A DNA stretch of 64,000 bases from Dendrobium chrysotoxum (Eukaryota; Streptophyta; Magnoliopsida; Asparagales; Orchidaceae). How positions within the stretch are numbered: the first letter of the stretch is position 1; every line of letters starts with the position of its first letter. The translations under genes and the position numbers were made by a program. Location: contig CM034307.1 in the NCBI GenBank assembly GCA_019925795.1, positions 35,613,201 to 35,677,200 of the forward strand, written 5' to 3'. Positions 48,621-60,884 of this stretch are shown piece by piece. The notes under the pieces are model-generated. The model was given only the letters and a program-made list of their open reading frames with translations, had not been told where the DNA came from and ran no database searches.

Positions 48621-51000
48621 AAATTACCTAAGAATATGTTATATTTAATGTATTGTATTTTATACATGTTTATTAGCATATACATCTCACATTTTAAAAT
48701 TCTCTTGAGTAGCAAGAATGTATTTCAAAATCCCCCATAAGACTGGGGGCATTTTAAATATTTATTCGGGTTGCCATCATGCTATGTACCAAAATTCATG
48801 AATAAATATTTTAAATCTCAAAATCCAAAGACTATCTAAAATCTTCCTATAAGTCAAGAGGCATTTTCAAATATGTTATTTGGGTCGACATCATGTTTCA
48901 CATTGAGATCCCCAAATAAATATTTAAAAAATTATAAAATTCTAAATTTATTTCATTCTAAAATATCCCTGCAAGTCAGGGGCATTTTAAATATTTATTT
49001 GAGTCAAAATCACGCTGCAGGCCGAGATCTCTAAATAAATATTTAAAATTATTAACGTAAATATTCTTTCATACTAAAGAATATAATGAATTTTTTTTAA
49101 AGTATATACTAGTGATCTTCTAAAAGTTCGAGACACCACTTTCTCCAATATACTAAGATCTAAAGTCAGGAAAGAGACTTTTGTGACTACACACTCTAAT
49201 AAGTCAAGCCAGAACAGCTTGAAGTCTTCCAACAGCTTAAAGCTTAAGGTTCGAATGGGTGTAAAAGGTTAATTCCAACATGCCCAAATATCGCCGGATC
49301 ACTGGCAGCTTCATCTACTCAACACGCCACAAGAAAGGTTGTAGTAGCAGAAACCCCACTTCATCAACCCATTAGTAGGGACTGTAAGAAGTATGAAGGC
49401 TTATTTGACTCGACAAGTTTAAGTAGTCATAGCCTACCAAATTCCTCTAATTAACTAGAGAATCAAAGTTCCAGTGGGAAGGATGAGTCGCGAGAAACTA
49501 CCGAATGCGCGTAGGCTCCAAATCTTTAACCACGAAGGATGACAATAGATCTACCAACTTCAGTAGATTCAGTATTAGGAAGTGCATTTCCCATAGCTCA
49601 AGTTTGAAACCTAAATAGGTGTAAGAGGTCAGATCCAACAAGCCCAAATATGGCCGGATCACTGGCAGCTCCATCTACTCAACACGTCATAAGAAAGGTC
49701 GTAGTAGAGGAATCCCCATTTCAGCAACCAGAGGATGAAGAGCTATTAAATTCTAGCTTGCCTAATCTAATGAACTCAAGTGACTCAGATTAAAGTCTCC
49801 TCAAGTGGTCAAGGATCAAGATACTACCCACATTTAGTACTATCAACCGAATCTGAAATATATAAATCCTTCAACAAATCTGTAAAAAGCACGAAGTAAG
49901 GATTGAAGAAATTTTTTTTCAACAAGTCCATCAAAGCATAAAGTAAAGGACCAAAGAAATTACCCCAAAGTTCATGAAAATCTTAAGGCTGAACTAAAAG
50001 GATTTTGTCATCAACAAGTTTGTTATGCATAAAGCTCTGGACCAATGATTTCTCACCATTGACCTAGTATAAACCTAAGGGTTTAGGTCACCAGCATCCA
50101 CCCCTTCATCAAGCCCACCAAAGCAAGAAGCATAGGGCAGAAGATATAAAAAATCACCTGACAAGTCAGTAAAGACAAATCAGGTGATTCTCTAGCAATG
50201 TAAGCAGCACAAAGCACAGGGTAGAAGAAATTAAAACCTCACGACTCAATCTAAAGCTATGAAAAAAAGCACCCTGAATGACATCTATAAATTTCCCTAA
50301 AGACTAGGGGCATTTTAAATACTTATTTGAGCCGACATCACACTACGTGTTGAGATCCTCAAATAAATATTTAAAATCTCTTATCAAAATATAGCTAAAG
50401 GAGGGAAGAATGGAAGATCCTCCATAAACTGAATGTGTCATCAACAAAAAGTATAGCTTGAGCAAGATACAATCAATACAAGAGATAATAAGATCCCACC
50501 AATTGATGAATAGGCAAAATTTAGATAAATCTTGAGTAATATCAGCAACACACAACAGAGATATTGCATCCACATATGAGTGCGGTAGAGAATGATGTTG
50601 AGCGGTTATAAAAATACTAAAAACTAAGATGACGATGACGGTAAAAGAAGAATGCAAGAGATGTCAATGCTACCTACTATTGTCAATCTACAAAGTAACG
50701 CTCTAAGGCTCTAAGTATAAGGTGTTATATCACTGTCTTGTGGATCCCAATTAACTAAAGCCCACATGCATTTTATATGGATGATTACAAGTGCCTTTAA
50801 AGATTTATAAAGGCACAAAGATAGATTTTTGGAGACCTACAGAATGAAAATCTTAGCGTGACATCCAAGCAAGTTTTGGAGATCCGCTAAATGAAAAACT
50901 CTACGTGACATCCAGAGAAAATATGAAGAGCCAGAGGGTCAATCAGCATACAACAAATATGATTCGCTCTAGACACGTACCATATTTATTGGGGGGTATT
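48621..51000 (+). other. Tat element B 3' non-coding region with four hairpins, ending at the polypurine tract
   Basis: No conserved coding. Four AT-rich hairpin units lie at 48751-48817, 48863-48933, 48984-49049 and 50312-50378. A 350-370-bp direct duplication starts near 49270 and 49640. The end, GGGGGGTATT, gives a six-G tract at 50991-50996, the likely polypurine primer for plus-strand DNA, just before LTR3. Confidence 0.85.
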
Positions 51001-51696
51001 TGTTGACCTCTTCTATAATGAAATGAAATGAAATAAAATTTTTTTGCTAAATCATCACTTACCTGTGTCGAACCCATGCCAAGATCCTGCCCAAATCCCT
51101 TATCCTATGCTAAAATCCTGCCAAAATCCTACGAATACGGCTTCCTCATACCTCTCCAATGGCGCCAAAGAGGTTGTATCATACGGGCTTTGTCTTGACG
51201 CTTCTCCTGCTATTGTTAAAAGCAATGCGAGAAGAGCCTTCGGTTTCCCCTTTTTCTCCTACGACACTTCCTCTCACTCATTCCTCCCATAGCCGCAACT
51301 TCCACACCTTCTATAGCTGACTGCTGCTCCCAATCTCAATAAGCCTTCCTCCTTAGAGTTCCAATCTCCCTTGCTCATCCAACTCCAAACATCTTAACTT
51401 CCCCACTCTTCTTCCCAAAATCTCACAAGCACCTTCGCTGCTTTCGATTCTACCTCATGTCTATCTACCCAAGTCGATCGAGCCCAAGAAGATGATCGAC
51501 CCTGCCCAGCTCTCCTCTTCCATTCCCAAACTCTACTGCCCTAGCCTAGACCCAACTCCCTCTTCCCTACTGACCCCCATTCTTCTCCTTTGTAAACATC
51601 TCTTTCTCATCTACCCTAGCTCCTTCATCCGTCCAGGTCTCAAGCCCCAGGCTGACGCCAATCCCTGCTTGCCCAATCTTCTGATTCCTTTAGTCC

Positions 51697-51735
<39 letters not shown>

Positions 51736-54700
51736 GAGCACCCCCTACCTAGCAGCCGACCTCCACGCCTCTTTTCCGATCCCTTCAGCTAACCTTAGTT
51801 ATAGGTTTTATTTTATTTTTTTAGCTCTTTTTTTTAACTAATTTTATAATTATTATAATTATTAATATATATATATATATATATAATGTTGAAAAGAGAA
51901 AACAAAAAAAAAGAAAAGAAAAAGCAAAAAAAAGGAAGTGTTTCAAAGGAGGGAGAAAAAGATTTTCAAAAAAAAGTTCAAAAAAAAAAAGAAAAAGAAC
52001 AAAAAGAGAAAAAAAAAGAAAAGAAGAAAAAAATCCAAAAAAGAGGGGAGAGGGGGATCCTTTTGTTCATTTCTCTCAGATTCTCATTCTCGTCGTTTAA
52101 GGCAGACCGGCAAACCCCCTATACGCACTCTTATAGCATGGTGGGAGGAAACCCGGTGCGGTGCCTATACATACTCTTGTAGCGTGGTAGGGACGTCCCT
52201 TAAGTACCTGCATATGCCTTTGTGATTTGGCAAGGAAAGCCACTTATGTTTTCATGCAGGTACTTTGGAGCCCCCATACACACTCTTTTAGCTTGATGGG
52301 ATGAAAGATGTACGGCCTGGTGTCCCCCGACACCTACCACACACGCTCTAGTAGCGTGGTGGGATGGCCTAGTTTCTCAAAGTTTCCCCCTAAACGGGGG
52401 AGACACCGGAAGGCTGTTGAAATTTCTTCTGAAATACAAGAGAACTTGAACTTGCTAATCGAACAACAGGGAACCTAAAGAGGAGTTAATTGAACTTAAA
52501 TATGATAAAATAAACATGAACCGAGTTTGAATGTTTTGAACAGAGGCCTGAACTTGAACAATTTGAGCGGGCAATTGAACTTGTAAGGACATAGGGGACT
52601 TGAATGAAATACAGAAGACCTACATTCAAGAGAACCACAGAGAACTGAACTTTAGAATTTGACAAATATGATATCAAAATGAAAGTACTAAAACCAAGAG
52701 ATAATCTTGATTAACCATAAGCAAACAAATGTAGAACTCATGCTGAGTAAGTTTTCAAGTAAATGCATAAAATCCTCAATGAACATTACAAGTCATCCAT
52801 GAATGGTTGTAACTAGCAAACAACACTCATATCACTCATGCAACAAATATCAGGACATCCCTACAATCTACTAAAAGCTAGGATACTTCTACAACCAGCA
52901 AATCAAACTGCTAGCAAATATCTCAATCTTCTACAAACATTGAAGATTAATGCACAATGGACATACTAATTCATCCACCAATGTGTACGATGAAGCCAGT
53001 GTTCCATCACAGGCACTAACATATTTACAAGTGAGGACCATCAATAGATAATAAGTATTGCAGTGTCTAGAAATCAACAATGGCCTACATATGAGCATCT
53101 AATAATGGCCCTTATGAGCACTAGAACATGCACAAGCGGTGTAGAAAGTCACCAATCAATACACACGAAAAAGTTGTTGATGAAGGTAGGAATTCATCAA
53201 TCAACAATGGAAAGATAGGTGATAGATGTATCCGCAAGTAACCATAACTTGCAGGGAATGGGGCAACCTACCTACAAACTATAATGCAAGACCCTCAATG
53301 GGCATTGTAACTGATTCATAAAAACCATATTGGTTGGAGTGCAAATCTCTGATTGACAATAGTAATAATGTTGTCATTCATAGCATGGATCAACAGACGA
53401 TGTGATGAGAAAGTTGTATTGCATACAGATGATTGTTCAGGACCTGCAATGGGAAGTATACGACCAACATGTGCATGGAAAGTATATCCTACCCATGAGC
53501 AAAGGGAGGAGATCATCATGAAAGAGATTCTGACTATTATCAATGATAACCGACTCATAGATAAATACTGTAGCTGCCTACGCAAGTTGAAGTCAACGCA
53601 CAACGAGTGTGATGGATGGCTTAATGTGTCTTCAATCGCTGTAGTTATCGGTTCAAGGTAGGGGTCCCTGATTTTGAAGTATGGAGTGTCAGTAAGAATG
53701 CAATCATCCAAGGTTTAAATGATTGGTTCTTTATTTAAGACAACAATAGAAAATGATAAGGATGGCATAAGTAGGAAGTTGCTTATTGATTTCTATGTGA
53801 ATTTCAGAGAGAGAAGCTCAGTATTTTCAGGGATGAAGTGAATGAGCCTCAGTTCAATCAAGTTCTGAATGTCAAGTTGAATGAGATTATCAAGGCTTAC
53901 GAGTTCCTTATGAATGAGTGGTCCCTTAAGTTTACACTGATGATTGCACAGAATTTAAAAGTAAAAGATGTGCATTATACACCAACTCCTATGAGACGCT
54001 ATGGGAGACCCGGTGTACACTCAATCTATTATCCATAAGTAAAATACAAAGTGACTATATCAACTGTAAGTGACTACGAGTTACTGTGGGAAACTCATCG
54101 TGCATACAACAGGCCATCTACAAGCGTCTACAAATGCAAAGCAGGAGATTTGTTAGTGCACTATGACCCATCTACAAAAAGTAATAAATAGTACATGACA
54201 TTCTACCTATATAAATCATCAAACAAACCAATATATAAACTATAATGCCACACCACCGGATCTGCAACATGGATACGAGCAGATAGAAGGCATGCACGAG
54301 CTTCCGAGTAGAACGCAGCGTTCAAATGAGGGTTTCCCACACAACTGAGCAGCATCAAATATTCCTGAAAATGCCCCACACATGCACTATAATATGTATA
54401 CACATAGGTACATAAAAGGGGCAAGTACAATCAAATACCCATATGGGTCCCGGCGAGCGTGTTATTGGTACACATGTAATGCTTAGGGACACTGCGCAGG
54501 TCAATAAATGAATGTAATTTGAACCCGATCCTCCTAAGTGGGTAAATAGAAGTCGAAAAGGTTCAGTAATAAAATTATAAAATGCCCCCAAATACCCATA
54601 TGGGCCCTGGTAAGTGTGTTATTGATACACACGTGACGTTTAGGGTGTTGTGCGGGTCAGAAAATAAACCAAGTTCGAACCCGATCCTTCTATGTAGGTA

Positions 54701-55992
54701 GATATGATTCGACACGACTCGAACCATAGAACAAGTATGCGGTCGTGAGATCGACCAGGATATTTATTTTATAGTTCATATTAAGCCTTTAAAGCCTTCA
54801 CCAAAGAATGTTCACCAATAAAGATCTGAAGCCTACGACACCCAATCCTCTGGCAATAGCTCGATAGAGTCGATAAGGTTTAATCCATAAATGAAAATGA
54901 CCCCAAACACCCCGATGATGGCCATGTTGATTGTATATCTCAACCGGAGGGGTTGATTCCAAATACTCTACATTTCAAAACAATTCAAATTTTCCCAAAA
55001 TGCCAAAAATCAAAAAATCTCGAAATCATCCAAAATCCAAATATTTAAAATTGAAATTCAACCATTCAAACTCTTAAAATAAAATCCATTCACCCTCCAC
55101 AATAGTTTACCGAGGTGGACAAATTAAAATTTACTTCAGCTCGCATAGAGCTAATGTCTGGTCGAGAATATCACTAGGATTCATTCTCAAAATAGCCCCC
55201 CTGCCAGTAAGGATGTGGTATGTGTCCTCTAACCGACAGTTTCACCACCAAATGGCACTGCATGATAAACGATTATGACCCGGAGCCATCTGAACTGAGT
55301 GGTTTGGCTGCCAAATGGCACCCCGAGATAATGGTTATGGCCAGAGCTAATATGTTCCTTATTAGCATCAAATCCTTGAGATATGAATCGATAGGATATA
55401 ATCAATATGGCACAAAGCCCTTTGTTATCTAAGGTGGATTCAAATTTGTCCCCTTAAACAAATATCTCTCTCAAGTCTATAAGGTACCTTTGGACGAAGC
55501 AACCCATGGCTACCGACAAGGATCCTTCTGTCAGGTTAGGTTGACTACCTCCTCTGATTAAGTAGACCAGGGACCATGATGGCCCGGGACGACGGAACTA
55601 TGGGATCTTGATCGGGTCCATCATCCATTCCCCCACCATCCGTTTTAAGTGCAAGATGGTGAAATTTTCAAATTTTAAATATTAACATTCAAACCCCAAA
55701 CCCATGCTGCTACTATATGCCAGATAACACGTATCTCTACGTATCTGATTGACGACTAGCCTTAATTGAAAGTTCTCTCTCATGATCGGGAGGGGTAATT
55801 AACTATAAGGGCTTGTGCCTATAGGAAACCTGAACTCAGATCATAAAGTCCTCGCAAAATAAGGGCTAAATCCCTGGGTAGTGTCTTATCTTCAAACCCA
55901 TTTGCCTTTCAAAATTTACCCCGGAACTTAATCAGTTAAAACTCCCCCGAAAAACAGCGGGGGAGGCCGGGGCCGAATTTTCGAAGCCCACA
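51001..55992 (+). repeat. LTR3 (3' LTR of the composite Tat element), 4992 bp
   Basis: It starts TGTTGACCTC and ends GCCCACA. It is much closer to LTR1 than to LTR2, including the shared GAAATGAAATGAAATAAAAT start region that LTR2 lacks. Private expansions are a (GA)n run at about 51699-51735, a (TA)n run at about 51863-51885 and an A-rich GAAA block at about 51886-52050. The hairpin motif block is at 52110-52370. Open frames within it (for example 53353-53661 and the opposite strand) do not resemble known proteins. Confidence 0.9.
51591..52060. repeat. Simple-sequence expansion in LTR3: (GA)n, (TA)n, A-rich
   Basis: LTR1 passes directly from CATTCTTCTCCTTTTG to the TTCATTTCTCTCAGATT block (near 20065), whereas LTR3 carries about 480 extra bases here, mostly GA, TA and AAAAAG repeats. 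The long lysine-rich frames here are products of the repeat. Confidence 0.85.
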
Positions 55993-56560
55993 TTTTCATA
56001 GCATTGTATTTTTTTTTTTCATTAATGATACGGACGATGCCCCAAAGTTCCCCAAATTGCTAAAATTACCACCAGAGAGTGCCCCGAGAGTAGCATTTAT
56101 CATAGTGCTGTAACTGAGCCAAAAATCGAATGAAAACCAAAATAAGAGAAAAGTAGCAGCTGCAGTTTCCAAAATCCAAAAAGAATTGTTCATTGAAACC
56201 GTGAAAGTCTTCAAAAATTTAAAAAAAAAAATCTGACAAATAAAAAATTTCAGAAGGAACCAAAATGTGTGCAGACCATGAAAATTCAGCCATAGAACCA
56301 GTCAATTAGCCCAAGAGAGGTAGAACATCTTCCATATGTTTTCAATTTTTAATCTTGCAGCAGATAACTTTTCTGCTCTTAAAGCAGATGGATGCAGAAC
56401 TAAGGAAGGAATTGTCTACCAAACTAAACGTTGGGAGGCAGCCATCACGTGCATGGTACGCGACCGACCAATAAACCAGTCCATCATTCTATGCAGATCT
56501 GCTGATCGGACGGTACAGGGGCTGCAGCTATTTGGCGCGAGCGCCACTAACAGAAGGTTA
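55993..56560. other. Spacer between LTR3 and the HMG-CoA lyase 5' region
   Basis: No recognised coding. It likely includes the upstream promoter area of the lyase gene; the start point cannot be fixed by eye. The TTTTC after LTR3 resembles TTTTT before LTR1. Confidence 0.5.
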
Positions 56561-56568
56561 CCTACCAA

Positions 56569-56569
<1 letters not shown>

Positions 56570-56612
<43 letters not shown>

Positions 56613-56900
56613 AATTTGACGTTCTAAGAAAGGCACCGCTGAGCTACTTCCTTCACCCCTCACCTTCCTTTCTCCCACCTAATTTTATCGGTGAATAATA
56701 TCCTCAAAAGAGGCGGACGGCTCCTCTCCTATTTCGCAGTCTATCAAGATCTGACGGTTCTTGGGCAAAAGGGGGGCGAAAAAACCCTAACCGGGCTTCT
56801 TTTGACATCCAATCGATAGCTTTTTTCAGCTGATCGACCCTCCCTGGTTTGTTCGTTTCTATTTCTCAGCTATTACGGTTTCATCTTTCACTTTTCTGCT
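56570..56900 (+). promoter_or_regulatory. CT-repeat and probable 5' UTR of HMG-CoA lyase
   Basis: An uninterrupted (CT)n tract of about 40 bases (56571-56611) is followed by pyrimidine-rich sequence and AAACCCTAACCGGGC near 56785. Such CT tracts and telobox-like AACCCTAA motifs are common just around plant transcription starts. No exact start or first-exon donor could be fixed. Confidence 0.45.
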
Positions 56901-59900
56901 TGTTCGGTTTCCGTTTGGAGCTTGACGTTTGCTGATTAGGTTTGAGCGGATTTTTAATGTGAATCTTGGGTTTATGATTTGCTTTTTGAACTGACTGTTG
57001 GTCATGGAGTTCTTACTGTGAGGAGTAATATAGTCTGTTTTGTGACAGTTTGATGCTTTATGCTTGGCTTTTGCTAATGCTGCTTTTTGTTCAGCTCATA
57101 GAGGGGGCTTTGTGATGCTTGGTGTTTAATGTAATTTTCCTCCTGATAGTTCAATGGGACTTTAGCTGAATGGACTTGAAACGTGGCTTGGCTTAATTTT
57201 TCTTAAAATTGTGTAAGTGAATCCGAGGTTTTGTTAGTTTATAGAAGAAGGATATATAAGTAAGTTCGATTTGTTGGGTGTTCAAGCATTGAGCTAAATC
57301 ATGATTTAAGGGGCAGTAAAGAGTTCTTATCGCCATTCTCATCTTAATTAGGTAGTGGTGATGGCGGATCAAAGGACTAATTCAGTCCCTGTATGCTGAC
57401 ACATGTTTATCCATTTTCAGTTAAGGGTATTATACATTGTTTATGATTGGTGTTATGACGATATTTCTCAAATTATGATCTCGTTCTTTCATCATCAACT
57501 TGTGACAAAAAGGTATTAGGCTATTTCATACAAAAAAAATTTAAAGCACTATGATTGAGACGCATTTAGAAGTTAGGAGCAGAGAGCTACTCTTTCGAAA
57601 GAATTATGTGAGATGTTCATTTTTTTTTCTTTAATTCAGGAAAAGCATACACTTAATACAAAGTGGTGCGAGAAGAAAGATCATTTCCATTATAAGCATA
57701 TGAGACTGATACTTGTTCTGTGCTGCCAGGTTTTGAATTTGTAACTTCATTTTTTTTTTCCTTGGCTCAGAAGAAAATGGAAAAGGAGTTTACGTCAAAT
57801 CACTTTCAATCTTAAAAGTTTATGCAATATGTTGGAAAGCTGTACTGCGCTCCTGAAATCCAAGCAATCTAATGACAATCTTTACGAATAGATGATTTTA
57901 AGTGAAGCGATTGTTAATTTTTGGAGCTGTAGTCAAAGTATCATTTGGCTGCTAGATCTCTGGAGCTGGATACATTATTATTGTCATTTTGTATCAGTTT
58001 ACTTTAGTTGTTCTTATGCTTGTTATTTGAACTACATTTAGTTTGATCCCTATGGCTGAGATATGTAGGCAGGTGGATGGCCTTTTGACCGTGCAAGGTT
58101 CAACCTTTTGTAATTTTTATTTTAATACGCAATGGAAATTACTTTTGAGGGAAAAAAAATTTTGAAATATATTAATGAGATCTCTAAGTGCTGTTATGAT
58201 TGATATGGTTAGCTATGTTGTAACTTTATGGGGATCTTGTTCAATTAATTCTTACAAATTACAATCTGAATTGAAGCATTGCTCTATCATATAGAGATCC
58301 CTTAACCATGTATTTAACTGGGACAAACTGATGTAAACCCATTTCTGAATCATATGCTTGGCTTGAAGATGAATAAAATGGGACAATCTTATGTTCTGTT
58401 AAGGTTATGATTGATGAAAGTTTCATCATCATAATCTGATGGCAGCCAGTGTCCCTGATCTTTTACTTGATCGTGTTATTCTTGCTCTGTACTAGGCAAG
58501 AATAGGATGAAGGCCAAACAGTCCTCTGAATGCCAAGATGGCTGACCTTGATGCTTACGATCTATTACTAGCTGTTTTGAAATTGCTCATCTTAGCTGTC
58601 TATAAAGCAGTGGTACTCTCAAAAGCGCTGCCTTATTGTGTTAAACACTGTTTTGGGTACTAGGACTCATTTTTGTGGACATTGCTTTGATATTTCTCGA
58701 GCACAGAGATGATTGGGCACAAACTGAAGAAAATTTATTAAAGCATTCCATCTGTTTTCGATACTTTCAATATTTAGGTCATGCCCATCTGCATTGGCTG
58801 ATCTTCCATGAAAAAGAATTAATTCATATATGATTTTGTATTCTTTATTCCCGAGAAGATACTCTTATTTATTAGAAAAAGCATGAGCATTGAATTTTAT
58901 AAGCTTATTTTTCTAAATAGCATGCATTGAACTTAGACTCCATGCCCATTGATATTTGTTATATGAGTACTCTGAGTTTTTTGTGGAATCTGATTGTGTC
59001 GATCAATCAGGTTGTACTGTTGACTCAGACCTCAAATATGTCGGTCGACTTTGTTAAGGGGTTGCAGGGGGACCTCCTCCTGAACCCCCAAATTTTATTT
59101 TATTTTTCCATACTATCACTCAACACTATGGCATTATATGGTGTTGTATACTATAACGCTGATGCACTGTACACTTGTACTGATTGGAGAAGAGAATGGA
59201 GCGTTGCAGTGCTCCAAACCCTGGTGCTGCAGCGCTACCAATCAGACTGGAGACAGAGAGTAGAGCGCTATTGCACTCCAAATCCTAGCGTCATGGCACT
59301 GCGAGTAGGGTTGAATAGTTTTCTTTCTTGTTTTTCATGTTTAACTTAATGAGTTGCGTCTGTGGGGTGGTTTATGAGATTCTCTTTGTCAATTTTGTGT
59401 ATAACATGTGTGTGAAGAGTGAAGAGAGACAAGGAGGGAGTGAGAGAGAAGGAAATCTGTAAAATTTCTCCTAATTTTCATAGTGGATTTCTTGATGTGG
59501 TGTGGCTTTATGGTTTTTTTTCCAGTTTCGAGTTTTTCCACGTTAAGTCGTGGTGTTCTTTCTTTTCTACTGCATTTTCTCTTTCTTATTGGTGTTCGCT
59601 ACATAGTTTTATTCCCAACAAGTACCTCCACAATGAAAAAGAATAATATAGGTCTAAGTTCTGCACTTTCATAATAGAGAACCTGCTCTCAGTTTTGTTT
59701 TTCCGTGTTAATTTTATGTAATCTTTAAAAAAGCGAATCTCATGGCTATCAACTTCATTTTTAAAATTTCATATAATTTCTAATGGGATAATTATCTTCC
59801 ACGTCCATTTTCTCAACCCAACTATGCATGTGTCCTATATCTTTTTTCAGTAGCTTTTCTTTTCAGTAACATTTCCCCCTGAAAATTGCTTTTTAAGAAT

Positions 59901-60505
59901 GTTTCTTGAACCATTATTTTTATTGAACAAAAATCTTGAAACATCTTGAAACTACAATTTATAACTTCCAATTCAAAGAACCAGTTCTTGTGTAAACTAG
60001 ATAGTATTATAGACACATAAGCTTAAATCTATTGCCTCATATGCCATAAATAATTTCTAGAACAGTGCTTCACCAATTGGTACGATAGTTTTTCATTTTT
60101 CTTAATTAGCATATTATGAGGGTGAATCGCTATTATCCTGTTTACAAAAGCCTCAAAGACTATTCTTGAGCTTTCTAACTACAAAACAAGAGCAATTATT
60201 ATGTGATCCCAGAAGAGCTTACTCCTTTATAATAGTTTCATCTCAAATAATTCGAAGTATTTTAAACATCATAGTAAAGCTTTGGTCTGATACAATTCTA
60301 ATATGCTCTCTGTTGATCTTGTTTCCATGCCTTTGTATTGGGTTGATCTAAGTTCTCTGAATCTCAAAGACTATTCTGATGCTTTCAATTACTTACATGC
60401 ATATAATTTACAATATGGTAGTCTAAACCATTAAATTTCTGTATGAATGGTCAGCAATGTTTTCTTCGTACACTTTAGCTTGCAGTGTATTAATATGTCC
60501 TTACC
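56900..60505 (+). other. Probable 5' UTR intron of HMG-CoA lyase
   Basis: T-rich intron-like sequence without conserved coding. An acceptor CATCAGCAG at 60510-60518 sits five bases before the ATG. A 64-bp imperfect tandem duplication lies at about 59181-59308. The 140-codon frame at 58927-59349 is not recognised as a protein and is probably chance. Confidence 0.5.
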
Positions 60506-60523
60506 TTGACATCAGCAGCCATC

Positions 60524-60690
60524 ATGTCAAGTTTGGAGGAGCCAATCGGTCTAGACAATTACTCAACATGCAATGGTGCTGGCTGGCTTCGAAGATTCAG
60601 TTCCAGTGCTTGCAGGCCCAGATCAGATCACACTGAAATGGATAACTGTTTGATTGAATCCAGAGAGTGCAGTTCTTCAAACAGCTGCAG
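60524..60690 (+). CDS. HMGCL: HMG-CoA lyase, first coding exon (N-terminal extension)
   Basis: It begins MSSLEEPIGLDNYST, which matches the conserved start (MSSLEEPL) of plant HMG-CoA lyases, and continues RRFSSSACRPRSD and SRECSSSNSC, also typical of the plant N-terminal extension. The ATG at 60524 is the first after an in-frame stop (60491) and lies five bases after a plausible acceptor. The exon ends ...TGCAG|GTATGT at 60690 in phase 2. The extension is Ser/Arg-rich and probably part of organelle targeting; the enzyme is mitochondrial in plants as far as known. No frame damage. Confidence 0.88.
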
Positions 60691-60884
60691 GTATGTTTTG
60701 GTTATGAGATATATAAGGGGTTTGTTTCTTAAATTACTTGTATATTTTTCATAATAGCTGATGGGTGAAACAATCATGAAGATGGATCTCCACATTTTCC
60801 TTAACTTGCTCTTCTTAGTCTATCAGCAAGTTATACTGTTGTCGTATTTTTTTTTCCCCTTATATTCCTCTTTAATCCTTACAG

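Larger units (their letters stand above)
19515..55992 (+). mobile_element. Composite Tat/Ogre-type Ty3-gypsy array: LTR1-A-LTR2-B-LTR3
   Basis: Three direct LTR copies begin at 19515 (TATTGACCT), 39657 (TGTTGACCT) and 51001 (TGTTGACCT), and each ends in GCCCACA. They enclose two internal regions with pol domains in the order protease (A only), RT, RNase H, archaeal-like RNase H and integrase. LTRs of 4-5 kb, a tRNA-Arg-like primer site and the second RNase H identify the Tat lineage of Ty3/gypsy. Bases just outside are TTTTT (19510-19514) and TTTTC (55993-55997), a possible decayed 5-bp target duplication for the whole unit. Without the 8.2-kb nested element D the unit is about 28.3 kb. All coding is broken. 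Confidence 0.88.

Noticed and set aside
51886..52225. Lysine-rich frames at 51886-52225 as a basic protein.
   Set aside because: They are translations of an A-rich/GAAA simple-sequence expansion.
53316..53711. Overlapping open frames on both strands of LTR3, also partly open in LTR1, as an LTR-encoded protein.
   Set aside because: The frames are shorter and differently bounded in LTR1 (21534-21858), absent from LTR2, and resemble no family. Similarity between LTR1 and LTR3 is general, not codon-shaped.
58927..59349. 140-codon frame in the lyase 5' intron as an upstream exon or gene.
   Set aside because: No recognised domain, unusual composition, and a local tandem duplication explains part of the openness.
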